Source of the DNA: Pseudoduganella umbonata
Lineage (GTDB): Bacteria; Pseudomonadota; Gammaproteobacteria; Burkholderiales; Burkholderiaceae_D
DNA: 64,000 nt
Assembly (NCBI RefSeq): GCF_014192225.1
Contig: NZ_JACHXS010000004.1
Coordinates: 1 to 64,000, forward strand
Direction of reading: 5' to 3'
The number at the start of each line of letters is the position of its first letter. Within the stretch, counting starts at the first letter, position 1. A program made the translations under genes and the position numbers. This document shows positions 34,691-43,352 of this stretch, piece after piece. Below the pieces are notes generated by a model, which made no database searches, was not told where the DNA came from, and saw only the letters and a program-made list of their open reading frames with translations.

Positions 34691-34725
34691 TTCCTATATA
34701 CGAACTCTACGTCGTATATAAGAAC
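34691..34725. promoter_or_regulatory. Paired IclR-type operators
   Basis: TTCCTATATACGAAC (34691-34705) and GTCGTATATAAGAAC (34711-34725) are inverted to each other, centre to centre about 20 bp. Both match the palindrome GTTCTTATATACGAAC at 24630-24645. The shared consensus is GTTC-N-TATATA-N-GAAC. Confidence 0.6.
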
Positions 34726-35094
34726 AACTGTATCCTTACGCTAGTATCCTGTCAAGCAAGGTACTTCACGACGGCCGGTCAATCAGCACCTCGTGTATGC
34801 ATGTACAGACCCCAAGCCCGGCGCATGACAACTGCCAACGCGGCAACATCCGCGTGGCAAGGGCTGGTAGGCCGGACAGCACCCTTGCACATGTCGGCGC
34901 TCAAAGTTCAATACCCGATGTGTGACCGCTGACCAGGCAGTCGTGACCGCTTGCACCCATCCGTTGCGCTTCTGATCCAGTAGCCCCGAACAGCGAAAGC
35001 TCGTGGCGCTAACAGCGCGCGGGCATGCTATTCCGGGAATTCAGATACTCAATCGCATGAGCTGAACGAGTTTTCATCGTTTCATGCGTCAAAA
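34726..35094. other. Gap upstream of the mannitol operon
   Basis: No gene seen. The segment 34927-34953 (GCTGACCAGGCAGTCGTGACC) recurs in degraded form at 47133-47160, upstream of an mtlE relic. Confidence 0.4.
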
Positions 35095-35121
35095 AGTATC
35101 GATACTGGCTGCCCGAGTATC
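35095..35121. promoter_or_regulatory. Composite GTATC operator before mtlE
   Basis: AGTATCGATACT (35095-35106) is followed by a third GTATC at 35117-35121. The same array with identical 16-bp spacing from GATACT occurs before the porin gene at 43063-43089. This is the expected kind of site for the AraC-type activator encoded in the operon. Confidence 0.6.
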
Positions 35122-35210
35122 AGACCATATCAGGCCCTGGTGATACCTTGACAGTGTCGTGCAGGCAGGCGCCGCACAGACGGATAAATCATAAAACCGG
35201 AGACAACATC

Positions 35211-36521
35211 ATGAACCGTATCGCCATGAGCGCGCTGTGCGCGAGTCTTGCATGGAGCAGCAGCACCGTTCTCGCGGCCACCGACCTGGTCATCGCCACC
35301 GTCAACAATGGCCACATGATCGAAATGCAAAGGCTCGGCCGCTTCTTCGAACAGGCCAATCCCGGCATCAAGCTGAAATGGGTCACGCTCGAGGAAGGGA
35401 TCCTTCGCCAGCGCGTAACGACCGACATCGCCACCGGGGGCGGCCAGTTCGACCTGATGACGATCGGCATGTACGAGACGCCGCTGTGGGCCAGGAAAAA
35501 CTGGCTGCTGCCGATTAAGCCGGACGCCGCCTACGATATCGACGACCTGCTGCCGACCATCCGCGAAGGTCTGTCGCACAACGGATCCCTGTATGCGGCG
35601 CCCTTCTATGGCGAAAGCTCGATGATCATGTATCGCAGCGACCTCGTGAAGAAAGCCGGCATGGCGATCGACGACAGGCCCACCTGGGACCACCTGCGCA
35701 ACGTGGCGGCGAGGATCCACGATCCCGCCAACGGTGTATACGGCATCTGCCTGCGTGGCAAACCGGGCTGGGGCGACAACATGTCGCTGATCACCACCAT
35801 GGCAAACTCGTACGGCGGCCAGCTGTTCGACATGGGCTGGAAGCCCCAGTTCACCAGCAAGCCCTGGAAGGACGCGGTGACCACCTACGTCGACTTGCTG
35901 AGGAAATATGGCCCACCCGGATCGTCGGCGAACAGCTTCAATGAAAACCTGGCGATGTTCAACCAGGGCAAATGCGGCATCTGGATCGATGCATCCATTG
36001 CTGCATCGTTCGTCAGCGATCCGAAGCAAAGCACAGTGGCTGACAAGGTGGCGTTTGCCCAGGCACCTGTCGCCGTGACCGATCGCGGCGCCAACTGGCT
36101 GATGGCCTGGTCGCTGGCGATTCCACGCAGCTCGAAAAATCCCGAAGCGGCCCAGAAGTTCGTCAACTGGGCCACGTCGAAGGAGTACATCAGGCTGGTG
36201 GCGAGGGAGTCTGGCTGGAACAAGGTGCCGACGGGCACGCGCAAGTCGACCTACAGCGAGCCGGAGTTCGCCAAGGTCGCGAAATTCGCCGCGGCAGAAG
36301 CCCAGGCGATCGCCACCAGCAGTCCGAAGAACAACACACTGCCGAAATCGCCCTACGTCGGCGTGCAGTTTGCCGTGATTCCGGAATTTCAGATCATCGG
36401 CGTGGCGGCCGGGCAGCAGATCGCCTCGGCCTTGCTGGGCAAGATCAGCGTGGACCAGGCCCTGGGCATGTCGCAGCAGGCAGCCGACCGGCAGATGCGC
36501 AAGGCCGGCTACTACAAGTAG
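35211..36521 (+). CDS. mtlE: Polyol (mannitol/sorbitol) ABC transporter substrate-binding protein
   Basis: The 436-residue periplasmic family 1 extracellular solute-binding protein has signal peptide MNRIAMSALCASLAWSSSTVLA, followed by ATDLVIATVNNGHMIEMQRLGRFFEQANPGIKLKWVTLEEG. GGGQFDLMTIGMYETPLWARKNWLLPI and APFYGESSMIMYR are typical of SmoE/MtlE-type proteins. The AGACAACATC ATG start gives a clean signal peptide. It opens an operon with two permeases, ATPase, mannitol dehydrogenase, activator and fructokinase. This is the order known for mtlEFGKD in Pseudomonas fluorescens. Confidence 0.9.
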   Translation: MNRIAMSALCASLAWSSSTVLAATDLVIATVNNGHMIEMQRLGRFFEQANPGIKLKWVTLEEGILRQRVTTDIATGGGQFDLMTIGMYETPLWARKNWLLPIKPDAAYDIDDLLPTIREGLSHNGSLYAAPFYGESSMIMYRSDLVKKAGMAIDDRPTWDHLRNVAARIHDPANGVYGICLRGKPGWGDNMSLITTMANSYGGQLFDMGWKPQFTSKPWKDAVTTYVDLLRKYGPPGSSANSFNENLAMFNQGKCGIWIDASIAASFVSDPKQSTVADKVAFAQAPVAVTDRGANWLMAWSLAIPRSSKNPEAAQKFVNWATSKEYIRLVARESGWNKVPTGTRKSTYSEPEFAKVAKFAAAEAQAIATSSPKNNTLPKSPYVGVQFAVIPEFQIIGVAAGQQIASALLGKISVDQALGMSQQAADRQMRKAGYYK

Positions 36522-36650
36522 CCGCGGCGCAGGGCTGACGCAGCGCGCCGGCCCGCTCCCACATTCGAGTCCTTCGGAACCGCCGGCCATGCCGTCGAAG
36601 CCGGATGACCCTGCACGCCCCTGCATCTTACGCACGCCCAAGAGATACCC

Positions 36651-37511
36651 ATGACACGATTCCTGCCTCGAACCCTGCTCACGCCAGCGGTGCTCGCCAT
36701 CGCCGCCATCTCCATCGTCCCGCTACTCATCACGCTGTACTACGCTTTCGTCGAGTTCAGCCTGCTGACACCAGGCGAACATCCATTTCATGGCGTGACG
36801 AATTTCCAGTTCTTCTTCACCGACGGGGCCTTCCTGCCGGCGCTGAAAAATACGTTTGTCCTGATGTTCTCCGTCATGCTGGTAACGGTGCTCGGCGGCG
36901 CAGCACTCGGACTCCTGATCAATGAAGCATTCCCCGGCCGCGCCATCGTTCGCGTACTGCTGATTTCACCGTTCCTCGTGATGCCTGCCGTGAATGCGCT
37001 GATGTGGAAGAACATGCTGCTCAATCCGATCCATGGCCTGTTTGCCCAGGTCAGCCTGTTCCTCGGACAGGCGCCGGTCGACTGGCTGTCGGAGTATCCC
37101 ATGCTGTCGATCATCATGATGGTGTCCTGGCAATGGCTGCCGTTCGCCTGCCTGATCTTCATGACCGCGCTCCAGTCGATGGACCGCGAGCAGCTCGAGG
37201 CGGCCGGCATGGACGGCGCCAACTACCTGCAACAGCTGCGCTACCTGTACATCCCCCATCTGGGCCGCGCGATGTCCGTGGTGCTGATGATCGAAATGAT
37301 TTTCCTGCTGTCCATCTTCGCCGAGATATTCACCACGACCGGCGGCGGGCCGGGGTTCGACACGACCACCATCACCTTCATGATCTACCAGCAGGCGCTG
37401 CAGTCCTATGACATCGGAGCCGCTTCCGCAGGCGCGCTGTTCGCCGTGCTGCTTGCCAATATCGCGGCGTTCTTCCTGATGCGCGTCATCGGCAGGAACC
37501 TGTCCAAGTAA
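36651..37511 (+). CDS. mtlF: Polyol ABC transporter permease 1
   Basis: The 286-residue inner-membrane permease has about six membrane segments and the binding-protein-dependent transport (EAA) motif EQLEAAGMDGANYLQQLRYLYIPHL near residue 180. It starts 129 bases after mtlE. It forms the channel together with the second permease. Confidence 0.9.
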   Translation: MTRFLPRTLLTPAVLAIAAISIVPLLITLYYAFVEFSLLTPGEHPFHGVTNFQFFFTDGAFLPALKNTFVLMFSVMLVTVLGGAALGLLINEAFPGRAIVRVLLISPFLVMPAVNALMWKNMLLNPIHGLFAQVSLFLGQAPVDWLSEYPMLSIIMMVSWQWLPFACLIFMTALQSMDREQLEAAGMDGANYLQQLRYLYIPHLGRAMSVVLMIEMIFLLSIFAEIFTTTGGGPGFDTTTITFMIYQQALQSYDIGAASAGALFAVLLANIAAFFLMRVIGRNLSK

Positions 37512-37562
37512 GCCTCGATATCCAGATAAGCCTCCAGAAACAGCTCATAACGGGAACCTCTG

Positions 37563-38381
37563 ATGAACAAACATACGATCCTGCACCTCCGGACTGCCGC
37601 GGCATGGTTCTTTGCGCTGCTACTGTTCTTCCCCATCTTCTGGCTGGGAATGATGGCGTTCAAGACCGAGGCGCAGGCCATCTCGACCCCGCCACTGTTT
37701 TTTTTCACGCCAACGCTGGAGAGCTTTCGCGAAGTGATGGCTCGCGACAATTACATCGGCTATGCGATGAACTCGTTGTTCACCAGCGTGCTGTCGACCG
37801 TGATTGGTCTTGCAATCGCCTTCCCGGCGGCCTACTCGATGGTGTTCTTTCCTGCCAGAGGCACGCTGGGCCTGCTCAAGTTCATTCTCAGCTCGCGCTA
37901 CATGCCCGGTGTTGGCGCACTGATGCCGATTTATGTCTGTTACCAGTATTTCGGCCTTCTCGACACGCGTTTCGGCCTGACGCTGATGTTCATGCTGATG
38001 AACCTGCCGATCATGATCTGGCTGCTGTACACCAATTTGCGCGAGCTGCCGCGTGAAATCCTCGAAGCGGCGCGCATGGACGGCGCGGGCTTGCTGCACG
38101 AGTTCCGCCATATCGTGCTGCCACTCTCCGTGGGGGGCATCGCCTCGACCGGCCTGGTGTGCATGGTCTGGGCCTGGAACGAATCGTTCTGGTCGCTGAA
38201 CCTGAGTTCCGCCAATGCCGGCACGCTGGCCTGGCTGATCGCCTCCTACTCCAGCCCGGAAGGACTGTTCTGGGCCAAGCTCTCGGCCGCCTCGCTGATG
38301 GCCATCGCACCGATCATGGCCCTGGGCTGGTTCTGCCAGAAGCAGCTGGTGCAGGGCATGACGTTCGGCGCCGTCAAATGA
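37563..38381 (+). CDS. mtlG: Polyol ABC transporter permease 2
   Basis: The 272-residue permease has the EAA motif REILEAARMDGAGLLHEFRHIVLPL and six membrane segments. The N-terminus (TAAAWFFALLLFFPIFWLGMMAFKTE) is typical of MalG-like subunits. It is followed by the ATPase gene after 31 bases. Confidence 0.9.
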   Translation: MNKHTILHLRTAAAWFFALLLFFPIFWLGMMAFKTEAQAISTPPLFFFTPTLESFREVMARDNYIGYAMNSLFTSVLSTVIGLAIAFPAAYSMVFFPARGTLGLLKFILSSRYMPGVGALMPIYVCYQYFGLLDTRFGLTLMFMLMNLPIMIWLLYTNLRELPREILEAARMDGAGLLHEFRHIVLPLSVGGIASTGLVCMVWAWNESFWSLNLSSANAGTLAWLIASYSSPEGLFWAKLSAASLMAIAPIMALGWFCQKQLVQGMTFGAVK

Positions 38382-38412
38382 ATCCCGAAAATAACCTCGA
38401 CAGGAAGTGACC

Positions 38413-39480
38413 ATGGCTTACCTACAACTGAACAAGATTGAAAAGTACTTCGGCGCGCATCGTGCGATCAAGGGCATCGACCTCACCATTGAAAAGGGCG
38501 AATTCGTGGTCTTCGTCGGTCCGTCCGGCTGCGGAAAATCGACGCTGCTGCGCCTGATTGCCGGGCTGGAAACCATCGACGGCGGCAACCTGCGCCTGGA
38601 CGGCCGCGACATCACGGCCCTGCCCTCGTCCAGGCGCGACCTGGCCATGGTGTTCCAGTCGTACGCGCTGTATCCGCACATGACAGTGTTCGAGAACATG
38701 TCCTTCGCCCTCAAGCTTGCCGGCGTGGATCGCGCCATTATCCGCCAGAAGGTCGGCAAGGCGGCGGAGATCCTCGACCTGGGCAAATACCTCGACCGTA
38801 CCCCGAAGGAGCTGTCGGGAGGCCAGCGCCAGCGCGTCGCCATCGGCCGCGCGATCGTGCGCGATCCGAAGGTATTCCTGTTCGATGAACCGCTGTCGAA
38901 TCTGGACGCCGCGCTGCGCGTGCAGACCCGTATCGAGATCGCCAAGCTGCACCGCGAACTGGGTGCCACTTCCATCTACGTCACGCACGACCAGGTGGAG
39001 GCAATGACGATGGCCGACCGCGTGGTGGTCCTGCGCGACGGACAGATCGAGCAGCACGGCGCGCCGCTCGATCTTTACGACCGGCCGGCCAACCGCTTCG
39101 TGGCACAGTTCATCGGCACCCCCAGCATGAACGTGGTCCCGGCCGGCGCGCTGCCGCACCTCGCGGCGCTTGCCGGCACGGAAGGCGACGCAGACGGTTT
39201 CGTCGGCATCCGGCCCGAACACGTGCGACTTCACCCGCCGGGCCAGCAATCTGCCGCCGACAGTCTGCCTGCCACCGTGGACATAGTGGAGTCGCTCGGC
39301 GTGGAAACCCTAGTGTATGCGCGGCTCGAAAACAACACGCAGGTCATTACGCGCGGCAGCGAGCGCCGCGACCTGCAACCGGGCGACCGGACAAGACTCA
39401 GTTTCGACCCCACGGCGGTGCATCACTTCGACCGTCTCGGCAACATCCGTGCCGCAACCGCGCGGGGAGCAATCCAATGA
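38413..39480 (+). CDS. mtlK: Polyol ABC transporter ATP-binding protein
   Basis: The 355-residue MalK-type ATPase has Walker A GPSGCGKST, Q-loop VFQSYALYPHMTV, signature LSGGQRQRVAIGRA, Walker B VFLFDEPLSNLD and the switch His in VTHDQVEAM. A C-terminal TOBE/OB region (about 235-355) follows. I chose ATG 38413, with AGGAAGTG upstream, over a GTG at 38407. Its stop overlaps the mannitol dehydrogenase start by ATGA. Confidence 0.92.
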   Translation: MAYLQLNKIEKYFGAHRAIKGIDLTIEKGEFVVFVGPSGCGKSTLLRLIAGLETIDGGNLRLDGRDITALPSSRRDLAMVFQSYALYPHMTVFENMSFALKLAGVDRAIIRQKVGKAAEILDLGKYLDRTPKELSGGQRQRVAIGRAIVRDPKVFLFDEPLSNLDAALRVQTRIEIAKLHRELGATSIYVTHDQVEAMTMADRVVVLRDGQIEQHGAPLDLYDRPANRFVAQFIGTPSMNVVPAGALPHLAALAGTEGDADGFVGIRPEHVRLHPPGQQSAADSLPATVDIVESLGVETLVYARLENNTQVITRGSERRDLQPGDRTRLSFDPTAVHHFDRLGNIRAATARGAIQ

Positions 39481-40964
39481 CTACCATGATCAAACTGAAT
39501 CAGGCCGCCCTGGCTCGCCTGCCCGACGGCGTCGCCGGTCCCGCCTACGCACGTTCGAACGTCGCGCGCAGCATCGTCCACATTGGCGTAGGGGGATTTT
39601 TCCGCGCACACCAGGCGGTCTACCTGGACCGGCTGCTGCACTTGCCCGATCAGGCCGAATGGGGCTACTGCGGTGTCGGCCTGCTGCCGCATGACGCCGG
39701 CATCCGCGATGCCATGCTGGCGCAGGATTGCCTGTACACGGTACTCGAACGCAGCGCGCAGGGCGACGTGCCCCGCGTGATCGGTTCCGTGCTCGAATTC
39801 CTTTACGCGCCGGACGATGCGGAAGCCGTACTGGAAAAGCTGGCCGATCCCGGTACGCGCATCGTGGCCCTGACCATCACGGAAGGCGGCTACTACATCA
39901 ACCAGGGCAACGGCGAGTTCGACGCGGCGCATCCCGACATCGCGCACGACCTGGCGCACCCGCGCACGCCGCGCTGTTCGTTCGGCTACCTTGCCGAAGC
40001 ACTGCAGCGGCGGCGCGATCGCGGCCTCATGCCGTTTACCGTCATGTCCTGCGACAACCTGCAGAACAATGGCGACCTGACCCGTTCGATGCTGCTGGCG
40101 TTCGCCGGCCTGCGCGACCCGGGCCTGGCCGACTGGCTGGCACGGCACGGCGCTTTCCCCAACAGCATGGTCGACCGGATCACGCCTGTCACCACCGACG
40201 AGCATCGCGCGCTCCTGCGGCAGCGCTTCGGCCTGGCCGATGCGTGGCCCGTGACCACCGAGCCATTCCTGCAGTGGGTGATCGAGGATCATTTCCCGGC
40301 CGGCCGGCCGGCCTGGGAACTGGTGGGCGCCCAGATGACGGACGACGTCGCGCCCTACGAATTGATGAAGCTGCGCCTGCTCAATGCCGGCCACCAGGCG
40401 CTGTGCTACATCGGCATGCTGCTGGGGTATGAGTTCGCGCACGAAGCAGTCGGCGATGCAGGGATACGGCAGCTGCTCGGCAGGATGCTGGATGCGGAAG
40501 TCACGCCGCTGCTGCCAGCGGTCGCGGGCATCGACCTGGCCCTCTACAAGCGCACCCTGGTCGAACGCTTTGCCAATCCGGCCATCCGCGACCAGCTGGC
40601 CCGCATCGGCACCGACGGCTCGGCCCGCATCCCGAAATTCGTGCTGCCATCGGTCCGCGAACAACTCGCGCGCGGCGGTCCGACCACGCTGCTCGCCTTT
40701 ACCGTGGCATGCTGGTTCCGCTACCTGGCGGGCCGCTCGGACCAGGGCATCGCCCTCCCCCTCAACGACGTGCATGCAGAACGCCTGCGCGACAAGGCAC
40801 TGCGTGGCGGCGAGGACCCGGCCGACCTGCTGTCGCTGCACGAACTGTTCGGTGAGCTCAGCGACGATCCGCGCTTTGCCGCCCAAATGACCGACGCGCT
40901 CGGGCGGCTCTATCGCGACGGGACGCGAGCCGCGCTGAACCATGTGCTGGCTGCCACGCAATAG
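39477..40964 (+). CDS. mtlD: Mannitol 2-dehydrogenase (polyol-specific long-chain dehydrogenase)
   Basis: The 495-residue NAD-dependent long-chain dehydrogenase has the N-terminal cofactor motif SIVHIGVGGFFRAHQAVYLDRLL. The catalytic Lys and substrate residues are in YELMKLRLLNAGHQALCY (K-x5-N-x2-H pattern). It oxidises D-mannitol to fructose and may accept D-arabinitol or D-sorbitol. Translationally coupled to mtlK. The fructose is probably phosphorylated by the fructokinase encoded two genes further on. The Pseudomonas operon also has a xylulokinase, mtlY, which is absent here. Confidence 0.92.
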   Translation: MTTMIKLNQAALARLPDGVAGPAYARSNVARSIVHIGVGGFFRAHQAVYLDRLLHLPDQAEWGYCGVGLLPHDAGIRDAMLAQDCLYTVLERSAQGDVPRVIGSVLEFLYAPDDAEAVLEKLADPGTRIVALTITEGGYYINQGNGEFDAAHPDIAHDLAHPRTPRCSFGYLAEALQRRRDRGLMPFTVMSCDNLQNNGDLTRSMLLAFAGLRDPGLADWLARHGAFPNSMVDRITPVTTDEHRALLRQRFGLADAWPVTTEPFLQWVIEDHFPAGRPAWELVGAQMTDDVAPYELMKLRLLNAGHQALCYIGMLLGYEFAHEAVGDAGIRQLLGRMLDAEVTPLLPAVAGIDLALYKRTLVERFANPAIRDQLARIGTDGSARIPKFVLPSVREQLARGGPTTLLAFTVACWFRYLAGRSDQGIALPLNDVHAERLRDKALRGGEDPADLLSLHELFGELSDDPRFAAQMTDALGRLYRDGTRAALNHVLAATQ

Positions 40965-41062
40965 CGCGCCCGGGTACGTGCGCCGGTCCGCCTCCGCCGG
41001 GCCGGCGTGCCTTGCTATACTCAAGGGAACGCAGAGCATACTGCGATGAACAGGAGACTTTC

Positions 41063-41980
41063 ATGCCGACCAAGCGCATCCGCCGCACGCTCGAGATGGA
41101 GCACGAGTGCGTGCGCGACCCGAACGAAGGATACGAGCCGAACGGACGGTACGGCTTCATCCGTTACCTGGAACACGGTTTTCCCAGCCCGCTGATCCGC
41201 TGGCACTGTCATGACGAGTATGAACTGCACCTCATCTGCGCGACCAGCGGCAGGGTTTTTGTCGGCGACTATATCGGCCAGTTCGAGCCCGGGCACCTGG
41301 TACTGACCGGTCCGCGCGTACCGCATAACTGGGTGTCGCTCGATACGCCCGCCGAGGGCGTCAGGCTGCGCGATATGGTGTTGCAGTTTTCTCATGCGCC
41401 GCTGGAACAGATGGCGCATGCCATCCCGGAAGTGAAGGCAATCCTGCCGCTGCTGCAGCGTGCCAGCTATGGCATCGAATTTTCCGACCTGAGCGATCGG
41501 GCCAGGGAACGCTTCATCCGCATACGCGAAGCCAGCGGACTGCCCCGCTTTATCGAATTCCTCACATTGCTGAGCGAACTGGCCGCCACGACCGACTACC
41601 GCCTGCTGTCGACAGTTCCCATGCAGTCCTCCGATGACGATGATGCGCTGGCACGTGTCAGCGCGGCCGTGGATTTCATCGTGCAGAACATCACCACGCA
41701 GTTCTCGATGAAGGATATTGCCCAGCAGCTGGACATGTCCGAACGCATGTTCACCCGCTTCTTTCGCAGCGCCACGGGTAACAGCTTCACCGATTTCGTG
41801 AACCGCCTGCGGGTCAACAAGGCGTGCCAGCTGCTGATGGAAACCGAACTGTATGTCACCAACATCTGCTACAACGTCGGCTTCAACAACGTGGCAAATT
41901 TCAACCGCCGCTTCCTCGAACTCAAGGGCATGACACCCAAGGAGTTCCGCCAGCAATCCCAGGCGCGCTTCGGCGCCTGA
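41063..41980 (+). CDS. mtlR: AraC-family regulator of the mannitol operon
   Basis: The 305-residue protein has a cupin-like N-terminal sensor (PLIRWHCHDEYELHLICATSGRVFVGDYIGQFEPGHLVLTGPRVPHNW). Two C-terminal helix-turn-helix motifs follow (FSMKDIAQQLDMSERMFTRFFRSATG and YVTNICYNVGFNNVANFNRRFLELKGMTPKEFR). ATG 41063 is preceded by CAGGAGAC. It is placed between the dehydrogenase and fructokinase genes. MtlR in Pseudomonas fluorescens is an AraC/XylS activator of the mannitol operon, so the same role is inferred. It probably binds the GTATC arrays at 35095 and 43063. Confidence 0.85.
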   Translation: MPTKRIRRTLEMEHECVRDPNEGYEPNGRYGFIRYLEHGFPSPLIRWHCHDEYELHLICATSGRVFVGDYIGQFEPGHLVLTGPRVPHNWVSLDTPAEGVRLRDMVLQFSHAPLEQMAHAIPEVKAILPLLQRASYGIEFSDLSDRARERFIRIREASGLPRFIEFLTLLSELAATTDYRLLSTVPMQSSDDDDALARVSAAVDFIVQNITTQFSMKDIAQQLDMSERMFTRFFRSATGNSFTDFVNRLRVNKACQLLMETELYVTNICYNVGFNNVANFNRRFLELKGMTPKEFRQQSQARFGA

Positions 41981-42093
41981 CTGCGCCCCAAAGTATCGGT
42001 TTCCGCGACAAATCCGCGTAGTTTCCTGTCCAGTGGCACGGCAAGATGCGCAATGGAGCCGGCGTTCCGCCGGCCGAGGACAAGGAGAATGAC

Positions 42094-43041
42094 ATGGTGG
42101 TGACATATGGCGAGGCACTGGTCGACCTGATCGAGCAGCCTGATGGGCGCTTTGCCGCGGTACTGGGTGGTGCGGTGTGCAATTTCACCCTGGCGGCAGC
42201 ACGCCAGGGCATGCAGGCAAGCTACCTCAACCCGCTCTCGTCGGACAGTTTTGGCGAGCGTTTCGCACGGCATCTCGAGGCAGCCGGCATCCGCCTGGCC
42301 TGCGGCACACGCAGTGCACTACCGACCTCGCTGGCGGTGGTCACGCTGGATGCGCACAAGGTGCCATCGTATGCGTTCCATCGCGCCGCGGTAGCGGACC
42401 GCGATATCACGCCCGAGGAAGCCTGCGCGCTGCTCCCGGCGGCGCCATCGCTGTTCCATACCGGCGGCCTGGCCCTGCTGCCCGAGGACATCGACGCCAC
42501 GCTGCGCATCGCCACGGCGGCGATCGATGCGGGCGCACTGCTTTCGGTCGACGCCAATCTGCGTCCCCTGGCCGTTGCCGATCAGGCGCTCTACGTGGCC
42601 GGGGTACGGCGCGCGCTCGACGTGGCGCACCTGATCAAGGTCAGTGACGAAGACCTGCTGTACATGGGAATGCGCAGCCCGGACCCGTTGTCCGCCGCAC
42701 GCACGCTGTTCGATGGCACGGCGGCACGGCTGATCGCGCTGACGCTGGGCGAGCGCGGCGCGGTGCTGTTGTCGCGCCAGTCCAGCTTTGCCTTGCCGAT
42801 TCCGCCGGGCGTGACCGTCGTGGACACGGTCGGCGCAGGCGACTGCTTCCAGGCAGGCCTGGTAGCCAGCCTGCACCAGGCAGGTGTGCTGTCGGCGGAG
42901 GCCCTGTCCGAACTGGCGCCCGGCACCATGGGACGTGCACTCGAATATGCCATTGCCACTGCCAGCATCAATGTCATGCGCGAGGGTTGCAGCCCGCCCC
43001 TGCGTGCGGAAGTCGAGACCCTGCTCGCCGCGTCCCGATAG
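42094..43041 (+). CDS. mtlZ: Fructokinase (PfkB family)
   Basis: The 315-residue ribokinase-like sugar kinase has an N-terminal VTYGEALVDLIEQPDGRFAAVLGGAVCNFTLAAARQG and the PfkB signature 2 in VVDTVGAGDCFQAGLVASL, with the catalytic Asp. It phosphorylates fructose produced by mannitol dehydrogenase. ATG 42094 follows AAGGAGAATGAC. In P. fluorescens this gene is named mtlZ. Confidence 0.88.
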   Translation: MVVTYGEALVDLIEQPDGRFAAVLGGAVCNFTLAAARQGMQASYLNPLSSDSFGERFARHLEAAGIRLACGTRSALPTSLAVVTLDAHKVPSYAFHRAAVADRDITPEEACALLPAAPSLFHTGGLALLPEDIDATLRIATAAIDAGALLSVDANLRPLAVADQALYVAGVRRALDVAHLIKVSDEDLLYMGMRSPDPLSAARTLFDGTAARLIALTLGERGAVLLSRQSSFALPIPPGVTVVDTVGAGDCFQAGLVASLHQAGVLSAEALSELAPGTMGRALEYAIATASINVMREGCSPPLRAEVETLLAASR

Positions 43042-43352
43042 CGGATGGCTGCAGTGCCGCAGAGTATCGATACTCGCGGTTTCCGTATCGATCCAGGCCG
43101 CTCCCCGCTGCTAGACTTTCTTTACGGTGGCCCGGCTGCCCCACCATGACAAAAACACGATGGAGACAGCCATGATTAATCCCCTGGCGGCCGATCGGCC
43201 GCGAGGCGCCGGCTAGACCCGCGCCTGGTAGCGCCGGAAAGCGTCCAGCGCTGCCACCCAATCACAGCATCAATCAACAAGTGTTACCCCAGGGCGGCGC
43301 GATGTACTCGCACGCCTGGAAGAAACCAAAAACAACCAGACAGGAGACAAAC
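43042..43352. other. Promoter region of the LamB-type porin gene
   Basis: It contains the operator at 43063-43089 and a perfect palindrome GCGGCCGATCGGCCGC (43187-43202). The palindrome lies inside a 14-codon frame (ATG 43172, stop 43214-43216) that has a good GGAGACAGCC ribosome site. The frame could be a leader peptide or the remnant of a deleted gene. Confidence 0.4.
43063..43089. promoter_or_regulatory. Composite GTATC operator before the porin gene
   Basis: AGTATCGATACT (43063-43074) is followed by GTATC at 43085-43089. This reproduces sequence and spacing of the array before mtlE (35095-35121), so the porin should be co-regulated with the transporter. Confidence 0.6.

Noticed and set aside
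35130..36641. Leftward 503-codon frame
   Set aside because: It is the antisense shadow of mtlE, which has a signal peptide and binding-protein motifs.
39423..41039. Leftward 538-codon frame
   Set aside because: Antisense shadow of the mannitol dehydrogenase gene.
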